From: Thiogranum sp.
Lineage (GTDB): Bacteria > Pseudomonadota > Gammaproteobacteria > DSM-19610
Assembly: GCA_030148775.1 (NCBI GenBank)
Contig: JASBST010000057.1
Coordinates: forward strand, 1 to 64,000
Reading direction: 5' to 3'
DNA: 64,000 nucleotides
A model generated the notes under the pieces. That model was not told the origin of the DNA, did no database searches, and saw only the letters and a program-made list of their open reading frames with translations. Both the position numbers and the translations under genes were made by a program. Positions 1 through 8,008 of the stretch are shown in pieces. Every line of letters starts with the position of its first letter. Within the stretch, counting starts at the first letter, position 1.

Positions 1-1141
1 AGGCGATAAAGCTGGTCACGAAGGTCCAGATGAAGATAGTCACCAGGCCGGTCAGCTGTGCCGTGAGGCTGGCCTCCGGGTTGGTGATCGCCACGGCGAT
101 CAGGCCCCACATGCCGACCACTCCGTGCACTGAGATGGCGCCGACCGGGTCGTCGATCTTCATCTTGTCCAGCGTAAGAATCGAGAATACGACCAGCACG
201 CCACCAATCGCACCAATGGCGGTGGAAAGCAGCGGCGAGCCCGCCAGCGGCTCGGCGGTGATCGCCACCAAGCCGGCCAGCGCGCCGTTGAGCGCCATGG
301 TCAGATCCGTTTTGCCGAACATCAGCCGCGCGGTGATCATCGCGGCGATCACCCCGCCGGCCGCGGCCATATTGGTGTTGACGAACACCAGCGCCGTGGC
401 GTTGGCTTCGCCGACATCGGAAATCTTGAGCTCCGAACCGCCGTTGAAACCGAACCAGCCCAGCCAGAGGATGAAGGTACCGAGCGTCGCCAGCGGCAAA
501 TTGGCGCCGGGTATGGGGTTGATTTCACCATTGGGACCATACTTGCCCTTGCGCGCGCCGAGCAACAATACACCGGCCAACGCCGCGGTCGCGCCACACA
601 GATGCACCACGCCGGAACCGGCAAAGTCGTTAAAGCCCAGGCCGTCGAGAAAACCGCCGCCCCATTTCCAATAGCCCTGCATGGGATAGATGAAACCGGT
701 CATCACCACGGCAAACACCAGGAACGCCCACAGTTTCATGCGCTCGGCCACCGCACCGGAGACGATGGACATGGCCGTGGCCACGAACACCACCTGGAAA
801 AAGAAGTCGGACAGGTTGGAGTAGTAAGGCGCGCCGTCGCCGCCGGCGATCACCGCCGCGACATCATTGTCGGCCTTGCCGAGGATGCAGTGCAGCCCCG
901 GCCACCAGCTGTTGACCGCACCGTCGCCGGGATACATGATGCCGTAGCCCATCAGCATGTACATGATGCAGGCAATGGCATACAGCGAAATATTCTTGGT
1001 CAGAATCTCGGCCGTATTCTTGGCGCGCACCAGGCCGGCCTCGAGCATGGCGAAACCTGCCGCCATCCACATGACGAGTGCGCCGGTTACGAGGAAATAA
1101 AACGTATCCAGCGCATATTTTGTTTCTAAAATTGCTTCCAC
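1..1141 (-). CDS. amtB: Ammonium transporter (Amt/MEP family), C-terminus cut by the window edge
   Basis: Inner-membrane ammonium channel. About 380 residues are visible and the reading frame runs off the left edge, so the C-terminus is missing. The N-terminal part reads MWMAAGFAMLEAGLVR followed by KNTAEILTKN, a typical first Amt helix. Later stretches such as GFNDFAGSGVVHLCGA (family signature) and LGWFGFNGGS are also visible. I chose the GTG at 1141 because GGAGG lies seven bases upstream; the first in-frame ATG would cut into the first helix. It is the last gene of a porin-glnK-amt unit, the classic pairing in which PII plugs the channel when nitrogen is sufficient. The shared promoter upstream of the porin is sigma-54 type. 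Confidence 0.93.
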   Translation of the reverse strand, partial: MEAILETKYALDTFYFLVTGALVMWMAAGFAMLEAGLVRAKNTAEILTKNISLYAIACIMYMLMGYGIMYPGDGAVNSWWPGLHCILGKADNDVAAVIAGGDGAPYYSNLSDFFFQVVFVATAMSIVSGAVAERMKLWAFLVFAVVMTGFIYPMQGYWKWGGGFLDGLGFNDFAGSGVVHLCGATAALAGVLLLGARKGKYGPNGEINPIPGANLPLATLGTFILWLGWFGFNGGSELKISDVGEANATALVFVNTNMAAAGGVIAAMITARLMFGKTDLTMALNGALAGLVAITAEPLAGSPLLSTAIGAIGGVLVVFSILTLDKMKIDDPVGAISVHGVVGMWGLIAVAITNPEASLTAQLTGLVTIFIWTFVTSFIA

Positions 1142-1186
1142 TATTCGATCCTCCGCAACTGTGAATAAAGCTGCCTGTTGGATAAG

Positions 1187-1603
<417 letters not shown>

Positions 1604-2314
1604 TTAAAAGTCTTTGGACCAGCCGACCCAAAAGTTGGGGTTGTCGTCCGCGGACACGCCGGTGACGTCATCGGTCTGCTCGTAATTGACGCTAAAGGAA
1701 CCGAAGTCGCCAGCGTCCTTGCTGACACCGACACTCCAGTGCATGTAGCTGAGATCACCCACGCCGGCCTTGCCATCGTCGGTGAAGTCGTAGTAGCCGA
1801 CCAGGAAAGACGGAGCGAAACCTTCATAGGACCAATCCGGCGAGAAGCCGAGGCTGTAATACATATCGCCGTCCTGGAAAGGACCAGGACCGTCGGCTTC
1901 GGCGTTCACTGTATAAGCGAAGGTGGCCGACAGCGGCCCAAAACCCAGCCCGACGCTGACTTCGCCAAAGTCGAGATCGCCGCCCTGGGCGTCGCCGCCC
2001 GCGCCCGGATACCAGTAATACAGGTAGCTGAGGTCGTAGCTGACGCTGCCCATTTCGCCGGCATAGCCGGCATAGCCGTCAACTTCCATATCTTCTTTGC
2101 CGCCGAAATCGACGTTGGACATCCAGGTACCCAGATAGACGCCCGATTCGTGGCTGTAGTCGACGCTGCCGGAGATGGCAGCCGCGTCACCGGTTTGGGA
2201 CACACCGCGGAAAAGGTAATTACTGGCCACTCCCAGGTTGGCGCTCATGTCGGCCTGGGCGACACCGGTGGCCGCCAGCAGCGCGGAGGCGATTATGGAA
2301 TTTGTATATTTCAT
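1604..2314 (-). CDS. TorF family putative porin
   Basis: A 236-residue outer-membrane protein with a signal peptide ending near ATGVAQA. The mature start, DMSANLGVASNYLFRG, is the hallmark of the TIGR02001/TorF family. The rest alternates aromatic and glycine-rich beta strands (VDYSHESGVYLGTW, SYDLSYLYYWYPG) and ends in a phenylalanine, as outer-membrane barrels do. The family is often found next to glnK-amtB, so a role in letting small nitrogen compounds through the outer membrane is plausible but not shown here. It is the first gene after the sigma-54 promoter at 2419-2434, with a leader of about 95 bases. Confidence 0.85.
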   Translation of the reverse strand: MKYTNSIIASALLAATGVAQADMSANLGVASNYLFRGVSQTGDAAAISGSVDYSHESGVYLGTWMSNVDFGGKEDMEVDGYAGYAGEMGSVSYDLSYLYYWYPGAGGDAQGGDLDFGEVSVGLGFGPLSATFAYTVNAEADGPGPFQDGDMYYSLGFSPDWSYEGFAPSFLVGYYDFTDDGKAGVGDLSYMHWSVGVSKDAGDFGSFSVNYEQTDDVTGVSADDNPNFWVGWSKDF

Positions 2315-2418
2315 CGTGTGAGGACTCCTATATCCCGCTGAATAACTTTATTAATGGGTAAACAACCAGCGACCTTGCGGCAAACTGTGGGTCCACCTCA
2401 GGTGTACGTGGTTCTTAG

Positions 2419-2434
2419 TGCAGGTACCGTGCCA
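2419..2434 (-). promoter_or_regulatory. Sigma-54 promoter of the porin-glnK-amt operon
   Basis: On the minus strand the sequence reads TGGCACGGTACCTGCA. This matches the RpoN consensus TGGCACG-N4-TTGCA except for C in place of the first T of the -12 box. The GG and GC pairs are ten bases apart, as required. A start site would fall near 2408, about 95 bases before the porin ATG. NtrC-type sites lie 60-120 bases upstream, the usual enhancer distance. Confidence 0.85.
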
Positions 2435-2495
2435 TCAAAAAATATTGTTTTTATACAAATAAATACATTAGAAAGCGCACAAACGCAATACCCGG

Positions 2496-2516
2496 TGCGC
2501 ACCATCAAGGTGCGCA
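2496..2516. promoter_or_regulatory. NtrC-type binding site, promoter-proximal
   Basis: A perfect inverted repeat, TGCGCACC and GGTGCGCA around five bases. It contains GCAC-N7-GTGC, the core of the NtrC (NRI) consensus. It is centred about 70 bases upstream of the -24 element of the nitrogen operon promoter. Confidence 0.75.
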
Positions 2517-2526
2517 TTATTTAGGT

Positions 2527-2554
2527 GCATCAAAAGGGTGCACCAAATTTGTGC
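2527..2554. promoter_or_regulatory. Second NtrC-type site with overlapping half-match
   Basis: Bases 2540-2554 read GCACCAAATTTGTGC, an exact GCAC-N7-GTGC. An overlapping weaker copy, GCATCAAAAGGGTGC, occupies 2527-2541. Together with the site at 2496-2516 they form an enhancer array about 65-120 bases upstream of the sigma-54 promoter. They also lie just ahead of the divergent ubiK gene, which they could touch. Confidence 0.65.
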
Positions 2555-2609
2555 CTGCTTCGCGAGACCGATGATGGACGTCATCGCCAACCTCGGCTAT
2601 CGTATGGGC

Positions 2610-2861
2610 ATGCTTGACGCCAAACTCCTGGATGACATCGCCCGGCGCCTGAACGACGCCATTCCCGCCGCTGCACGCGAACTGCAGGACGACCTGGAAA
2701 AGAATCTGCGCGCCGCCACCCAATCGGTGTTTTCGCGCCTGGACCTGGTGACGCGCGAGGAATTCGACGTGCAGTGCAAGGTCCTGGCGCGCTCGCGGGC
2801 GAAAATCGAGCAACTGGAACGACAAGTGGCCGAGCTGGAAGCGCGGCTGCTGAAACAGTAG
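2610..2861 (+). CDS. ubiK: Ubiquinone biosynthesis accessory factor UbiK (YqiC/BMFP family)
   Basis: A small 83-residue protein that helps the aerobic ubiquinone pathway, in the family by binding UbiJ and lipid. The conserved start MLDAKLLDDIARRLNDAIP aligns with MIDPKKIEQIARQ of E. coli. The central RLDLVTREEFDVQCKVLARS is the family core, and the C-terminus (KIEQLERQVAELEARL) is a heptad coiled coil. Reading begins at ATG 2610 by family alignment. In-frame ATGs at 2538, 2571 and 2574 would add up to 24 residues with no family match. It is transcribed away from the nitrogen operon and toward comM. Confidence 0.85.
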   Translation: MLDAKLLDDIARRLNDAIPAAARELQDDLEKNLRAATQSVFSRLDLVTREEFDVQCKVLARSRAKIEQLERQVAELEARLLKQ

Positions 2862-3063
2862 CCGTTACACCCGGGCTTTTTCCGCCCCCCATCATCCGCG
2901 CCCCGTCGTCCTTGGTGGATTTGCCGTCCTCCACGCACGCCAATCCGCACCGACCGTCGCCGGATATCAATGCTCCGGGGTCCGGGTGCCGGACGTTGTT
3001 GCAAGGCGCGCGGCAAATCTTTTATCGTTAGCCTTTAACGGCAGCCTCCAGGGAAGGACGCGC

Positions 3064-4557
3064 ATGTCGCTCGCGGTAACCTTTAGCCGTGCCCAACTGG
3101 GTGCGCAGGCTTTGCTCGTCAGTGTCGAAGTTCATATCGCCAATGGCCTGCCCGCGCTGGCGATCGTCGGCCTGCCGGAAGCCGCTGTGCGCGAGAGTCG
3201 TGAAAGAGTCCGCAGCGCGCTGGTCAACAGCGGTTACGATTTCCCGCCCAAGCGCATCACCGTCAACCTGGCGCCGGCCGACCTGCCCAAGCAGGGCGGG
3301 CGGTACGATCTGGCTATCGCGCTCGGCATCCTCGCCGCCTCGGGGCAAATCCCCGCCGAGCCGCTGGCCGAGTGCGAGTTCATCGCCGAACTGGCGCTCA
3401 GCGGTGAAACCCGTGCGGTGAGCGGTATTCTGCCGAGCGTATTGGCCGCGCGCACGGCCGGCCGCCGGCTGATCTGCGCGCCCGGCAATGGCGCCGAAGC
3501 GGCACTGGCGCGGGGCGCGCGCGTGTGCGTGGCCGCGCATCTGCAGGAAATCTGCGCCCAACCCGACCGCCTGGACGCCCTGCCCGCGGCCGAACCGGCG
3601 CCCGCCAAGACCAACGCCCATTCGGCCGATCTGAGCGACGTACGCGGCCAGTCGCGGGCCAAACGCGCGCTCGAAGTGGCCGCCAGTGGCGCGCATCACA
3701 TGCTGCTCATCGGTCCGCCGGGTACCGGCAAAACGCTGCTCGCCAGCCGTCTTGCCGGGCTTTTGCCGCCATTGAGCGACGACGAGGCGCTGGAAAGCGC
3801 CGCTCTGGCCTCGCTGGCGGCACACGGATTCAACCCCGCCGCCTGGAAACTCCGGCCTTTCCGCAGCCCGCATCATACGGCTTCGGCCGCGGCGCTGGCC
3901 GGCGGCGGGCGCAATCCGCGCCCGGGGGAAATCTCGCTGGCACACCATGGCGTGCTGTTTCTCGATGAACTGCCGGAGTTCAAACGCCACGTGCTGGAGG
4001 TGCTGCGGGAGCCGATGGAAAGCGGCAAAGTGAACGTGTCACGCGCCACCGGCCAGGTGGAGTTTCCGGCCCGTTTCCAGCTGATAGCGGCCATGAATCC
4101 CTGTCCCTGCGGCTATTTCGGTGACGGCAGCGACCGTTGCCGCTGCAGTGGCGACCAGGTGGCCCGTTATCGTCAGCGGGTGTCGGGCCCGCTGCTGGAT
4201 CGCATCGATTTGCATATCGAAGTACCGCGCATCGCCTGGCGGGCGTTGCAGGCACCACCGGGCGACGACAGCGCCACGGTGAGAGAACGCGTCGGCCGCG
4301 CGCGCCGGCGCCAGTACGCCCGCGGCTGTCTCAATGCGCAGCTGTCGTTGCGCCAAACCGACGCCGCCTGCCGCCTGCGGGCCCGCGACCGGCGTCTGTT
4401 GGAGCAAGCGGTCGAGCGCTTCGGTCTGTCAGCGCGCGCGGTGCACCGCATCCTGAAACTCGCCCGCACTATCGCCGATCTCGCCGACAGCGACGAAATT
4501 GCAACATTGCATTTGCAGGAGGCCGTCGGTTACCGCTGTCCGGGCCCCGGCTTTTGA
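3064..4557 (+). CDS. comM: ComM/YifB family Mg chelatase-like AAA+ ATPase
   Basis: A 497-residue hexameric helicase-like ATPase that promotes branch migration during natural transformation in related bacteria. The N-terminal ChlI-like domain starts MSLAVTFSRAQLGAQALLVS and contains GLPALAIVGLPEAAVRESRE. The central AAA+ core has Walker A GPPGTGKT, Walker B VLFLDELPEF and the zinc-finger-like stretch NPCPCGYFGDGSDRCRC. The C-terminal Mg-chelatase domain ends near DEIATLHLQEAVGYR. The ATG at 3064 follows GGGAAGGA. An earlier in-frame start at 2986 lacks family similarity. It lies 100 bases ahead of rep on the same strand. Confidence 0.92.
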   Translation: MSLAVTFSRAQLGAQALLVSVEVHIANGLPALAIVGLPEAAVRESRERVRSALVNSGYDFPPKRITVNLAPADLPKQGGRYDLAIALGILAASGQIPAEPLAECEFIAELALSGETRAVSGILPSVLAARTAGRRLICAPGNGAEAALARGARVCVAAHLQEICAQPDRLDALPAAEPAPAKTNAHSADLSDVRGQSRAKRALEVAASGAHHMLLIGPPGTGKTLLASRLAGLLPPLSDDEALESAALASLAAHGFNPAAWKLRPFRSPHHTASAAALAGGGRNPRPGEISLAHHGVLFLDELPEFKRHVLEVLREPMESGKVNVSRATGQVEFPARFQLIAAMNPCPCGYFGDGSDRCRCSGDQVARYRQRVSGPLLDRIDLHIEVPRIAWRALQAPPGDDSATVRERVGRARRRQYARGCLNAQLSLRQTDAACRLRARDRRLLEQAVERFGLSARAVHRILKLARTIADLADSDEIATLHLQEAVGYRCPGPGF

Positions 4558-4658
4558 CCTACATGCCGGTGGCCGCCGGCGCGGCGCCGGCAATCAACAA
4601 AGCCGACACTAAAACACGGCGCATTACAAGCTGCCGCCGTCGGCCAAGGACAGCTACA

Positions 4659-6695
4659 ATGGCACCATGCGCAGTGCCTCTTGTCGCCTTTAAGTCCGTG
4701 GCCGATCTCAATCCCGAGCAACGCGCCGCCGTGCGCGAAGTCAGCACGCCGCTGCTGGTGCTAGCGGGTGCGGGCAGCGGCAAGACACGCGTGATCACGG
4801 AAAAAATCGCCTATCTGATCGACCGCTGCGCGCTACCGGCCAAGCATATACTGGCCGTGACGTTCACCAACAAGGCGGCGCGCGAAATGCGCGAGCGCGT
4901 CACCAAACTGCTCAGCGACGAAGCCGGCCGTGGACTGCAGGTCTCGACGTTTCACACGCTCGGCATGCGCATGCTGAGACGCGAAGCACCGGGCCTGGGC
5001 TACAAAAGCAACTTTTCCATTTTCGACGCCCACGACAGTCTGCATCTGATCGACGAGCTGCTGCGCAAGGGCGCCAGCGCCTTTACCGCCGAGTCGCTCA
5101 GAAACCGTATATCCGATTGGAAAAACGAACTGGTGTTACCGGCCCAGGCGCTGCAACAGGCCGATTCCGAGTTCGATACCGCCGCGGCTATGCTTTATGC
5201 ACAATACCAGCGCCATCTGAAAGCCTACAACGCACTGGATTTCGACGATCTGATCCTGCAACCCGTACTGGCTCTGCAAAACGACGGGCAGGTGCGCGAG
5301 CACTGGCAGAACCGCGTTCGCCATCTGCTGGTGGACGAATACCAGGATACCAATACGGCGCAGTATCGTCTGGTGCAATTGCTGGTCGGCCAGACCACAC
5401 CCTTCACCGCTGTGGGCGACGACGATCAGTCGATCTACGCCTGGCGTGGCGCCAACCCCGAAAACCTGCAGCGCCTGCAGGCGGATTTTCCCCGGCTGCA
5501 GGTGATCAAGCTGGAACAGAACTATCGCTCGGCCGGCTGCATTCTCAAGTGCGCCAATCATCTGATCGCCAACAATCCCCATCTGTTCGAAAAGCGTCTG
5601 TGGAGCGCGCTCGGTTATGGCAGCCCCTTGAAAATCCTGGCCTGTCGCGACGGGGAACACGAAGCCGAACGGGTGGTATCGGAAATCCTTCACCACCAGT
5701 TCACCCACAACTCGCGCCACGGCGACTACGCCATCCTGTATCGCGGCAACCATCAGTCACGCGCCTTCGAAAAGGTGTTGCGCGAACACAGCATCGCCTA
5801 CCACCTGAGCGGCGGCACGTCATTTTTTGAGTTCACCGAAATCAAGGACCTGCTGGCGTATCTGCGCCTGTTGGTCAACGAAGACGACGATCGGGCATTT
5901 CTACGCGTGGTCAACACGCCGCGACGAGAACTGGGCGCGGCGACGCTGGAGAAACTCGGCGCCTACGCCGCCGGGCACGAACTGAGTCTGTTGGCGGCGT
6001 GTTTCGAAAGCGGACTCGAAGCCGTACTCAACCGCCGCGCCACCAGCCGGCTGCGCGAATTCGCCGACTGGGTGGTGACACTGGCCGACAGCGCGCAACG
6101 CGGCGCCGCCATGCCCGTGATCCGTCAACTGGTACAGGATATCGACTACGCCGGCTGGCTCAGCGACAATGCCAAGGAGCCCGCCGAAGCCGAACGCCGC
6201 CAGCAGAATGTCAACGATTTGCTCGACTGGCTGGAACGGCTGGCCGGGCAGGGCGACGAGCCGCGCGATCTGGCGGCGATTGTCAGTCGCATCGCGCTGC
6301 TCGACCGACTGGACCGCAACGACGAGGGCAACGCCGAATGCGTACGCCTGATGACCTTTCACGCCGCCAAGGGTCTGGAGTTTCCACATGTGTTCATGGT
6401 GGGGATGGAAGAGAATCTGCTGCCGCACCGCAGCAGTATCGAAGCCGACGATCTGAGCGAGGAACGCCGCCTCGCCTATGTCGGCATCACACGGGCGCAG
6501 AAAAGCCTGACCTTGACCTACGCCGGCCGCCGCCGCCGCGCGGGTGAGTGGGAAACTTGCGAGCCCAGCCGTTTTCTGGCCGAGCTGCCGCCAGATGATG
6601 TCGAGTGGGAACGTCCGGGCGCGGCGGTCAATCCGGAAAAGCGCAAAGCGCGCGCGCAGGCGCATCTGGCACAGTTGAAGGGCCTGCTCTCCTGA
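4659..6695 (+). CDS. rep: ATP-dependent DNA helicase Rep
   Basis: A 678-residue superfamily 1A 3'-5' helicase that clears proteins from DNA ahead of the replication fork; E. coli Rep has 673 residues. Motifs: Q-motif and Walker A in LNPEQRAAVREV and LVLAGAGSGKTRVITEKIA, motif II VDEYQDTN, motif III GDDDQSIYAWRGA, motif IV LEQNYRS, and motif V/VI LMTFHAAKGLEFPHVFMVG and EERRLAYVGITRAQ. The frame stays open far upstream over the end of comM, but the ATG at 4659 fits the family; a GTG at 4698 is an alternative. It differs from the uvrD copy at 45.5 kb by its Rep-like N-terminus and length. Confidence 0.92.
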   Translation: MAPCAVPLVAFKSVADLNPEQRAAVREVSTPLLVLAGAGSGKTRVITEKIAYLIDRCALPAKHILAVTFTNKAAREMRERVTKLLSDEAGRGLQVSTFHTLGMRMLRREAPGLGYKSNFSIFDAHDSLHLIDELLRKGASAFTAESLRNRISDWKNELVLPAQALQQADSEFDTAAAMLYAQYQRHLKAYNALDFDDLILQPVLALQNDGQVREHWQNRVRHLLVDEYQDTNTAQYRLVQLLVGQTTPFTAVGDDDQSIYAWRGANPENLQRLQADFPRLQVIKLEQNYRSAGCILKCANHLIANNPHLFEKRLWSALGYGSPLKILACRDGEHEAERVVSEILHHQFTHNSRHGDYAILYRGNHQSRAFEKVLREHSIAYHLSGGTSFFEFTEIKDLLAYLRLLVNEDDDRAFLRVVNTPRRELGAATLEKLGAYAAGHELSLLAACFESGLEAVLNRRATSRLREFADWVVTLADSAQRGAAMPVIRQLVQDIDYAGWLSDNAKEPAEAERRQQNVNDLLDWLERLAGQGDEPRDLAAIVSRIALLDRLDRNDEGNAECVRLMTFHAAKGLEFPHVFMVGMEENLLPHRSSIEADDLSEERRLAYVGITRAQKSLTLTYAGRRRRAGEWETCEPSRFLAELPPDDVEWERPGAAVNPEKRKARAQAHLAQLKGLLS

Positions 6696-6702
6696 GCAGG
6701 CC
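6681..6702 (+). terminator. Hairpin over the rep stop codon
   Basis: GGCCTGCTC and GAGCAGGCC form a perfect 9-bp stem around TCCT, with the rep TGA at 6693-6695 in the 3' arm. There is no T-run, so it may work with Rho or protect the 3' end. It also separates rep from the convergent cytochrome gene. Confidence 0.45.
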
Positions 6703-6719
6703 CCGGGTGCGACGCGGGC

Positions 6720-7202
6720 CTACTGTCCGCTGTGCGACAACATGTACTCGATGGCGTTTTTCAGCTCGTCGCTGGAGCATTCGCCACAGGTTCCTTTCGG
6801 CGGCATGGCATTCAGCCCGTTGGTGGCGTGTTTCAACAGGGTGTCGATACCCTGGGCCGCGCGCGGTGACCAGGCCGCCTTGTCACCTACTTTAGGCGCG
6901 CCGGCGACGCCGGTGGCATGGCAGGCCGCACAGTGAGCGTGGAAGACGTCTTCGCCGCTACGCGGTCCGGCGGCGGCCGCAGGCGCCGCGGCGGCCGGGG
7001 GTGGCGCGCTGCCGACGTTGACCTGGCCCACCGGCTTGATGTTCTCCTCGATCTTGGACTGCATGCGGGCGTCAGCCTCCGGGCTGGTGGGGATATCGTC
7101 GGTCACCATGTCCGCCAGAAAAAAGAAAACCAGCGCGAGTGCTACCAGTGCCGCCAACACGCCTACAAAATTACCGAAAAATACCTTATCTTCGTGGCTC
7201 AC
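6720..7202 (-). CDS. Cytochrome c5 family monoheme protein
   Basis: A 160-residue protein with an uncleaved N-terminal membrane anchor (VGVLAALVALALVFFFLADM) and a long Ala/Pro-rich linker around residues 60-80. One heme c domain follows. Heme is attached at CAACH, the distal methionine is in NAMPPKGTCGEC, and the two cysteines of TCGEC make the disulfide typical of c5. It probably carries electrons in the periplasm between quinol oxidation and terminal oxidases. It is convergent with rep and transcribed alone. Confidence 0.9.
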   Translation of the reverse strand: MSHEDKVFFGNFVGVLAALVALALVFFFLADMVTDDIPTSPEADARMQSKIEENIKPVGQVNVGSAPPPAAAAPAAAAGPRSGEDVFHAHCAACHATGVAGAPKVGDKAAWSPRAAQGIDTLLKHATNGLNAMPPKGTCGECSSDELKNAIEYMLSHSGQ

Positions 7203-7307
7203 GTAAAAGCTCCGAAATTCAGTTAGTTATTTGAGAAGGCCCGGCCACGCGCGCGCGACACGAGGGGAAGCTGGCGCAAAAGTATATCCGCAAATGACTG
7301 TTCGTTA

Positions 7308-7391
7308 AAGCAAACCGGTCAGACGCTAAAGTCTTGGGAGGGAGCGCCGCTGACCTTCCCGAGGGATACTGACTCGGCTAGCGGAAGGCCC
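7308..7391 (+). other. Structured leader upstream of two small flagellar-rod-like genes
   Basis: The 80 bases ahead of the gene at 7406 have several competing pairings. GGTCAG near 7317 pairs with CTGACC near 7350. CTTGGGAGG pairs with CCTTCCCGAG. AGAC-GCTAAA-GTCT makes a small hairpin inside the first stem. CCGCT could also pair with AGCGG near 7380. GGAGG follows, nine bases before the ATG. The alternative folds resemble a regulatory leader, but I cannot assign it to a known riboswitch class. Confidence 0.35.
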
Positions 7392-7405
7392 TGGAGGCTA
7401 ATGCC

Positions 7406-7699
7406 ATGCAAGTCGATGCAACTATTCCGCAAAGCCAGCTGGCTTCCCAGCCGGTGACCCGTACCGATGCCCATACCCGCGAACAGGCCTCGAGCCGGCC
7501 GGTCGATCGTCCGCCGCCGGACCAGGCCGCTGAAAACCGCCATCCCGCCAGCGAGCGCCAACCGGCGCTGGCGAGCGAGCGCCCGGACAACGAGCGACGC
7601 GAGGCACGCGATACCGATGACAGCGCACCACCCGCTGCGGCGCAGCGCGGCGCCGCCGACCCCGCCCGGGTCGGTGAATTGCTCGACGTCCTGGCTTAG
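7406..7699 (+). CDS. Hypothetical protein, charged and disordered
   Basis: A 97-residue protein I do not recognise. It is rich in Pro, Ala, Arg, Glu and Asp and has no hydrophobic segment, so it is probably disordered, apart from a short C-terminal helix-like end (DPARVGELLDVLA). GGAGG stands nine bases before the ATG, which supports translation. The stop is eight bases before the next gene, which has a flagellar-rod-like tail, so the two probably form one transcription unit. Coding status rests on the ribosome binding site and this arrangement; no family match is seen. Confidence 0.55.
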   Translation: MQVDATIPQSQLASQPVTRTDAHTREQASSRPVDRPPPDQAAENRHPASERQPALASERPDNERREARDTDDSAPPAAAQRGAADPARVGELLDVLA

Positions 7700-7707
7700 G
7701 TCGCCGC

Positions 7708-7947
7708 ATGAAGCTCGACGGCGCCTATTCCCAGGCATTGAGCGGCATCCAGCGCGGGCTCGTCAGCGCCCGTGAGCACGCCGCCGAGATTGTCGACGCC
7801 GGCCGCCCCGGCGGCGACAAGAGCACCGCCGGCCTGATCGAACCCATGGTCGGACTCAAGCTCGATCGCCTGCAAGTGCAGGCGTCCAGCGCGGTGCTAC
7901 GGGCCTACGACGAAATGATCGGCACCTTATTCGACAAAAAGGTTTGA
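7708..7947 (+). CDS. Small protein with flagellar-rod-like C-terminal pattern
   Basis: A 79-residue protein with the shape of a truncated flagellar rod or hook protein. The N-terminal GAYSQALSGIQRGLVSAREHAAEI resembles the first rod helix. The C-terminal helix (EPMVGLKLDRLQVQASSAVLRAYDEMIGTL, residues about 48-76) resembles the LV-xMi-aQraYeaNakVi-tadeML pattern of axial proteins. Similar short proteins occur in Pseudomonas genomes, often unnamed. No other flagellar gene lies in the window. It may have been co-opted for another role, which is why the structured leader upstream is of interest. Confidence 0.6.
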   Translation: MKLDGAYSQALSGIQRGLVSAREHAAEIVDAGRPGGDKSTAGLIEPMVGLKLDRLQVQASSAVLRAYDEMIGTLFDKKV

Positions 7948-8008
7948 ATCTACCAGGGACCTCCCCACGAGATAGCCGCGCGAGCCCGCGGCCGACGGGC
8001 CGCGTTCG

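Noticed and set aside
2581..3031. Minus-strand and plus-strand frames over ubiK and the comM leader
   Set aside because: They are shadows of ubiK; the protein sequences show no family features.
7311..7345. Sigma-28 promoter before the flagellar-like genes
   Set aside because: TAAAG is present, but the -10 part does not resemble GCCGATAA.
7308..7391. c-di-GMP-I (GEMM) riboswitch, suggested by GCAAACC and GACGCTAAAGTC
   Set aside because: The tetraloop hairpin between these motifs is missing and the 3' half does not match; kept only as an unassigned structured leader.
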